Below are positions 60,801-64,000 of a DNA stretch of 64,000 nt, one piece after another; position 1 is the stretch's first letter, and each line of letters begins with the position of its first letter. Source of the stretch: Hyphomicrobiales bacterium (GTDB lineage Bacteria > Pseudomonadota > Alphaproteobacteria > Rhizobiales > Rhizobiaceae); assembly GCA_900472395.1 (NCBI GenBank), contig UCHV01000018.1:145209-209208 (forward strand). The letters run 5' to 3'. The notes under the pieces were generated by a model, which was not told the DNA's origin, searched no databases, and saw only the letters and a list, made by a program, of their open reading frames with translations. The position numbers and the translations under genes are program-made.

Positions 60801-61985
60801 TCACTTTGCCGGTTGCGCAGGCGCGCCGGCTTCGATCACCAGTCCATTTTCATCCACGGTTGCTTCCACAGCCTTTACCGCGGCACCATCGGCGATCCAC
60901 TGAAAGCCGTCGACGATAAGCTTGTCGCCGTCCTTGATGTCGGTATCCACCAGCCAGTTATTGCCCGAAACCTGGGCATTTCGGAAAAGCCGCGTCTCGA
61001 CCTTGTTGTCGGCGGTGACGAATTTTGCCGACAGTTCGCCTCGGGCGTTTCGCGTGGCGGAGCGCTGCGGAAGAAGATAACCGGACTCCATGCCCAGGGT
61101 CACGGTGGCACGGACATACATGCCCGGCAGGATCAGATTGTCGGGATTATCGAATTTTGCACGGATCTGATAGGTTCCCGTGGTCTCGCTGACAGCCAGT
61201 TCAGACATGTCCAGGCGACCTGTCTTGTTGTAGTCGGTGCCGTCTTCCAGTTTCAGACGCATATCGGCCTGGTTCGGGTTGCCCTTCAGGCGCCCGGCCG
61301 CGATTGCTGCGCGCAATTCCAGAAGGTTGGTGCTGGATTCGGTGAGATCGATATAGATCGGATCGAGCTGGCGCAGCGTGGTCAGTGCCGTCGTCTGGTT
61401 GGCAGTGACGATGTTGCCGACATCGACCTTGGAGATATCTGTGACGCTATCGAAAGGGGCTTTGATCTCGGTATAATCGAGATTGATCTGTGCCGATTGC
61501 AACGCCGCTTTCGCCTGCTCCACATCCGCTTGTGCCTGCAAAAGCGTCACCTTGGCATTGTCGAACTCGATCTGGGTAGCACCGCTGTTGACCAGCTTTT
61601 CATAACGCACGACGTTTGCCTGTGCCGTCGGCACCGTCGCTTCTGCCTTTGCAAGGCTTGCCCTGGCTTCTGCAAGGGATGCGGCATAACTGCTGTCATC
61701 GATCTTGTAGAGCAGATCGCCGGCCTTCACCTCGTTGCCCTCCTTGAAGACGACTTCACGGATCATACCTGCCACCTGAGGGCGTACCTCCGCCGTCTGA
61801 AATGCCACCGCGCGGCCCGGCAGGACACGGGTAATCGGCTGCTCCTGCTTTTTCATGATAACAACGCTCACCGGCGACGGCGGTTTTTCCGCAGTACTTG
61901 CGGCCTGGCCGGCGGAATTTCCAGAATCACTGCAGCCGGCGATGACCAGCGGAAGGGCGAGGAGCAAAAGACTGCGGCGGTTCAT
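60801..61985 (-). CDS. RND efflux periplasmic adaptor (AcrA/MexA family)
   Basis: A 394-residue membrane-fusion protein. A lipoprotein-like N-terminus ends LALPLVIAGCSDSGNS (Cys18), so it is probably lipid-anchored to the inner membrane. A lipoyl half-motif GNEVKAGDLLYKIDDSSY and a long coiled coil (AEARASLAKAEATVPTAQAN) precede the second lipoyl half and beta-barrel regions. It links the permease to the outer-membrane factor. It is the first gene of the operon, 166 bases downstream of tetR on the same strand. Confidence 0.93.
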   Translation of the reverse strand: MNRRSLLLLALPLVIAGCSDSGNSAGQAASTAEKPPSPVSVVIMKKQEQPITRVLPGRAVAFQTAEVRPQVAGMIREVVFKEGNEVKAGDLLYKIDDSSYAASLAEARASLAKAEATVPTAQANVVRYEKLVNSGATQIEFDNAKVTLLQAQADVEQAKAALQSAQINLDYTEIKAPFDSVTDISKVDVGNIVTANQTTALTTLRQLDPIYIDLTESSTNLLELRAAIAAGRLKGNPNQADMRLKLEDGTDYNKTGRLDMSELAVSETTGTYQIRAKFDNPDNLILPGMYVRATVTLGMESGYLLPQRSATRNARGELSAKFVTADNKVETRLFRNAQVSGNNWLVDTDIKDGDKLIVDGFQWIADGAAVKAVEATVDENGLVIEAGAPAQPAK

Positions 61986-62121
61986 GATGTCATCCGGAAA
62001 GCTTGGTTTCAGATCCGGCAGCTTCAGCTGCTGAGATCGATGATGGCATGGCAGAAAGGGCCGCGGAAGCGCGTTTCGATCAGCGAATTGTTAAATTATC
62101 TTAACAGAACAACGGACCTTT

Positions 62122-62165
62122 CATTTGCAAAGTGACGTAATTGAGAAAACGTCACTTTGCAAATG
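62122..62165. promoter_or_regulatory. Long perfect inverted repeat upstream of the efflux operon
   Basis: Arms CATTTGCAAAGTGACGT (62122-62138) and ACGTCACTTTGCAAATG (62149-62165) match over all 17 bases with a 10-base spacer. The right arm covers the stop codon of the TetR gene; the site is 137 bases upstream of the adaptor start. Each arm contains its own TTTGCAAA core, so each could hold half an operator. TetR-type proteins often bind such palindromes. A transcription terminator is the other reading, but no clean T-run follows. Confidence 0.65.
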
Positions 62166-62787
62166 GATTTTGCAGGGCTGCGTTCACGAGTTCGGCAAGG
62201 CCTTCGCAGCGATCGTGGAGTTCCTCCAGATCTGCATTGGCCAGAAGTGCCGGATGAAGGATGCTTGCAAAGGCCGCGGAGGTGCGCCGGCTTGCGGCGT
62301 TTGCATCCGTGCAATGATAGGTGCCGGCGGCGACACCCTGAGCAATGAGATCGGCGAAAAGATCCTCGATCTTCTGGCGGTACACCTTGGCGCTCGGCAG
62401 GTTCGCCTTCGAAACCATCAGGATCATCTCGAACAGATGCGGATTTTCGCGAATGTCCTGGAGATGCGCTTCCATGATGTTGCAGGCCACGCGCGCCATC
62501 CGGGTGGGTGCCGGAGCCTGCTCGTCGAGTGTCGCCAGGCGGTCGACGAGATGCCGGATATGGCGCTCGCAGATGGCATCCACCAGTGCTGGTTTGGAAT
62601 GGAAATGCTTGAAAACATTCGCAGGCGACATCGAGAGTGACTGGGCGATATCGGCAATCGAGCACCCGGCAATACCACGCTCGCGAAACAGTGTTTCGGC
62701 CGCCTGCAAGATATCTTCCCGCGTTTCTTCCGCCTTCCGCCTGGGCCTGCGCACGCTTATCCCTTTTCTATTTTCATCGGGTGGCAC
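62152..62787 (-). CDS. TetR-family regulator of the efflux operon
   Basis: A 211-residue TetR repressor. The helix-turn-helix is CSIADIAQSLSMSPANVFKHF (about residues 40-60), followed by HSKPALVDAICERHI. The all-helical ligand domain follows. It lies on the same strand as, and directly upstream of, the adaptor-permease-channel genes, as in many drug-inducible RND systems. It probably represses them by binding the palindrome at its own 3' end or nearby, releasing on ligand. It starts 12 bases after purC ends, so transcription could read through from purC. Confidence 0.92.
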   Translation of the reverse strand: MPPDENRKGISVRRPRRKAEETREDILQAAETLFRERGIAGCSIADIAQSLSMSPANVFKHFHSKPALVDAICERHIRHLVDRLATLDEQAPAPTRMARVACNIMEAHLQDIRENPHLFEMILMVSKANLPSAKVYRQKIEDLFADLIAQGVAAGTYHCTDANAASRRTSAAFASILHPALLANADLEELHDRCEGLAELVNAALQNPFAK

Positions 62788-62799
62788 AAAGCCATCCGG

Positions 62800-63747
62800 T
62801 CAAACCGGAAAATAGCCTTTCAGGTTGTTGCGAACACGGTCGAGAACCGGCCCGTCGCCTGTTGCGGACACAAAAGCCTGACCGGTGATCATCTCGAAGG
62901 CGGTACGATAAACCGCAGCCGTCTCGTCGATCAGTGCCTGCGGGATTGGTGGCAAATCGTCCTTGTAGGGATCGCAGCGCTCTACCACCCAGGCGCGGAC
63001 AAAATCCTTGTCGAAACTTTTCGGGCGGCCACCGCTGCGGAACGCCTCGTCATAACTTTCGGCGATCCAGTAACGGCTGCTGTCCGGCGTATGGATCTCG
63101 TCAGCGAGAATGATCGTGCCGTTCTCGTCGGTTCCGAATTCGTATTTTGTGTCGACGAGGATCAATCCTCGTTCGGCCGCAAGTTTCTGGCCCCGCGCAA
63201 ACAGCGCCAGTGCATAGTCGGACAGCGTTTGCCACTGCTCCACTGTCAACAGGCCTTGCTCGACGATTTCCGCTGGAGACAACGGTTCGTCATGGCCGCC
63301 ATCGAAAGCCTTGCTTGTCGGTGTGATGACCGGTGTCGGCAGGATTTCGTTGTCGCGCAGGCCGTCGGGCAACTCGAGGCCGTACATGCGTCGCTCACCC
63401 TTCTTGTAGAGCGTCAACAGAGAGGTGCCGGTCGTTCCTGCCAGATAACCGCGCACGACGATCTCGACCGGCAGGATGTCCAGACGCTTGCCGACGACAA
63501 CATTCGGGTCGGGATAGGCGATCACGTGATTGGGGCAGATATCGGCCGTCGCCTCGAACCAGTAACGCGCGGTCTGGGTCAGCACATGTCCCTTGTCGGG
63601 TATGGAAGTGATGATGCGGTCGAAAGCGCTCAGACGGTCGGTCGCGATGATGATGCGGCTGCCATCGGGAAGATCGTAATTCTCACGAACCTTGCCATGA
63701 TAGTGGTTCGGCAATTCCGGAATGAAAGCTTCGCTGAGAACACGCAC
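62800..63747 (-). CDS. purC: Phosphoribosylaminoimidazole-succinocarboxamide synthase (SAICAR synthetase)
   Basis: A 315-residue enzyme of purine biosynthesis that joins CAIR and aspartate using ATP. Landmarks are [28 protein letters not shown] (nucleotide loop, about residues 18-45), [19 protein letters not shown] (near 108) and LVDTKYEFG followed by [14 protein letters not shown] near 200. It is longer than the 240-residue E. coli form and matches the alphaproteobacterial and yeast-like long type. Its promoter must lie in 63748-63900; the gap includes an AT-rich stretch but I could not fix a -35/-10 pair. Confidence 0.96.
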   Translation of the reverse strand: MRVLSEAFIPELPNHYHGKVRENYDLPDGSRIIIATDRLSAFDRIITSIPDKGHVLTQTARYWFEATADICPNHVIAYPDPNVVVGKRLDILPVEIVVRGYLAGTTGTSLLTLYKKGERRMYGLELPDGLRDNEILPTPVITPTSKAFDGGHDEPLSPAEIVEQGLLTVEQWQTLSDYALALFARGQKLAAERGLILVDTKYEFGTDENGTIILADEIHTPDSSRYWIAESYDEAFRSGGRPKSFDKDFVRAWVVERCDPYKDDLPPIPQALIDETAAVYRTAFEMITGQAFVSATGDGPVLDRVRNNLKGYFPV

Positions 63748-63959
63748 GGGCAGGGGCCTTCCGCAAGGTGGATGATGGCCCGCTATCGCATGTTTTCACG
63801 GGGGGAGACAAGGACACCGCCATCACTCAAAGGCGACACTCTCACATGTGCCTATATGTATATATTGTATAGGAGAGCATGTGTCTGGACGCTAAACTCG
63901 AATAAACCAATTAAAAACAATAACTTGTTCGATTTTTGCATTTTTATGAATTTGGTGTG

Positions 63960-63989
63960 TTGACGTTTTCGGGTTGGTCCGACTATAAC
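63960..63989 (+). promoter_or_regulatory. Strong sigma-70-like promoter at the right edge
   Basis: TTGACG (63960-63965) and TATAAC (63984-63989) are 18 bases apart in an AT-rich context facing out of the window. Both boxes are 5 of 6 matches to consensus. The transcribed gene lies beyond 64000, so its nature (protein, rRNA or tRNA) cannot be stated. Confidence 0.55.
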
Positions 63990-64000
63990 CCGCTCACTGA

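Noticed and set aside
60615..62135. 506-codon frame antisense to the efflux adaptor and permease start
   Set aside because: Shadow frame; the opposite strand has clear AcrA and AcrB-like features.
63091..63963. 290-codon frame antisense to purC
   Set aside because: Shadow of purC with a non-conserved tail in AT-rich DNA.
1..64000. tRNA, rRNA, CRISPR arrays and insertion sequences
   Set aside because: Reading both strands showed no cloverleaf candidates, no spaced direct repeats and no transposase-like frames.

Overview
The window is high-GC, gene-dense alphaproteobacterial DNA. The Rhizobiaceae (Agrobacterium/Rhizobium) are the best fit: it carries an frcBCAK fructose-uptake operon, a bcsN-type (type III) cellulose operon, and a carrier-protein amino-acid ligase operon of the kind described from Agrobacterium and Bradyrhizobium. 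It looks chromosomal. I saw no insertion sequences, CRISPR arrays, integrases, tRNA or rRNA genes. Identifications come from reading translated sequence; no database search was run.

Layout. 0.1-5.2 kb: fructose ABC transporter frcB-frcC-frcA-frcK (minus strand) with a divergent ROK-family regulator and a clear palindromic operator between them. 5.2-6.4 kb: an unknown protein and a secreted retropepsin-like protease. 6.5-15.7 kb: cellulose synthesis operon bcsN-bcsA-bcsB-bcsZ-bcsK, the last four genes overlapping by a few bases. 15.8-17.7 kb: chaperone htpG. 17.9-35.7 kb: a long surface-glycan-like region. It holds a catalytically dead ABC-exporter-like protein with an adjacent cyclic-nucleotide-binding protein, a methyltransferase, a nucleotide-sugar dehydrogenase, two GT4 glycosyltransferases, a polysaccharide deacetylase, a DXD glycosyltransferase, two MurG/GT28-like glycosyltransferases, and, in the middle, a complete oligopeptide-type ABC importer. 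35.8-41.6 kb: an APC amino-acid permease, a P1 peptidase, an ALDH7-type semialdehyde dehydrogenase and an FAD amine oxidase resembling the lysine/pipecolate pair AmaA-AmaB, with a stand-alone Lrp/AsnC ligand-binding domain divergent from it. 42.3-45.0 kb: an 881-residue fusion of kinase-like, M23-like and class III aminotransferase-like parts, each apparently missing catalytic residues. 45.3-53.0 kb: a tandem alpha/beta-hydrolase facing an operon of acyl carrier protein, acyl-CoA dehydrogenase, amino acid:carrier-protein ligase, DUF1839 protein and a GH2 beta-mannosidase-like enzyme. 53.1-56.0 kb: EpmB, EpmA and elongation factor P. 56.1-62.8 kb: a TetR-controlled RND tripartite efflux operon. 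62.8-63.7 kb: purC.

The best candidates for undescribed biology are (i) the five-gene carrier-protein aminoacylation operon with its flanking degenerate fusion protein and double hydrolase, and (ii) the pseudo-ABC protein, which keeps the transporter fold signature but has lost the Walker A lysine, Walker B acidic residues, LSGGQ motif and H-loop histidine, carries a large insertion with repeated copies of a Q-loop-like motif, and sits 39 bases upstream of a cyclic-nucleotide-binding protein. Several perfect inverted repeats (3820-3840, 41268-41300, 62122-62165) mark probable regulatory sites.
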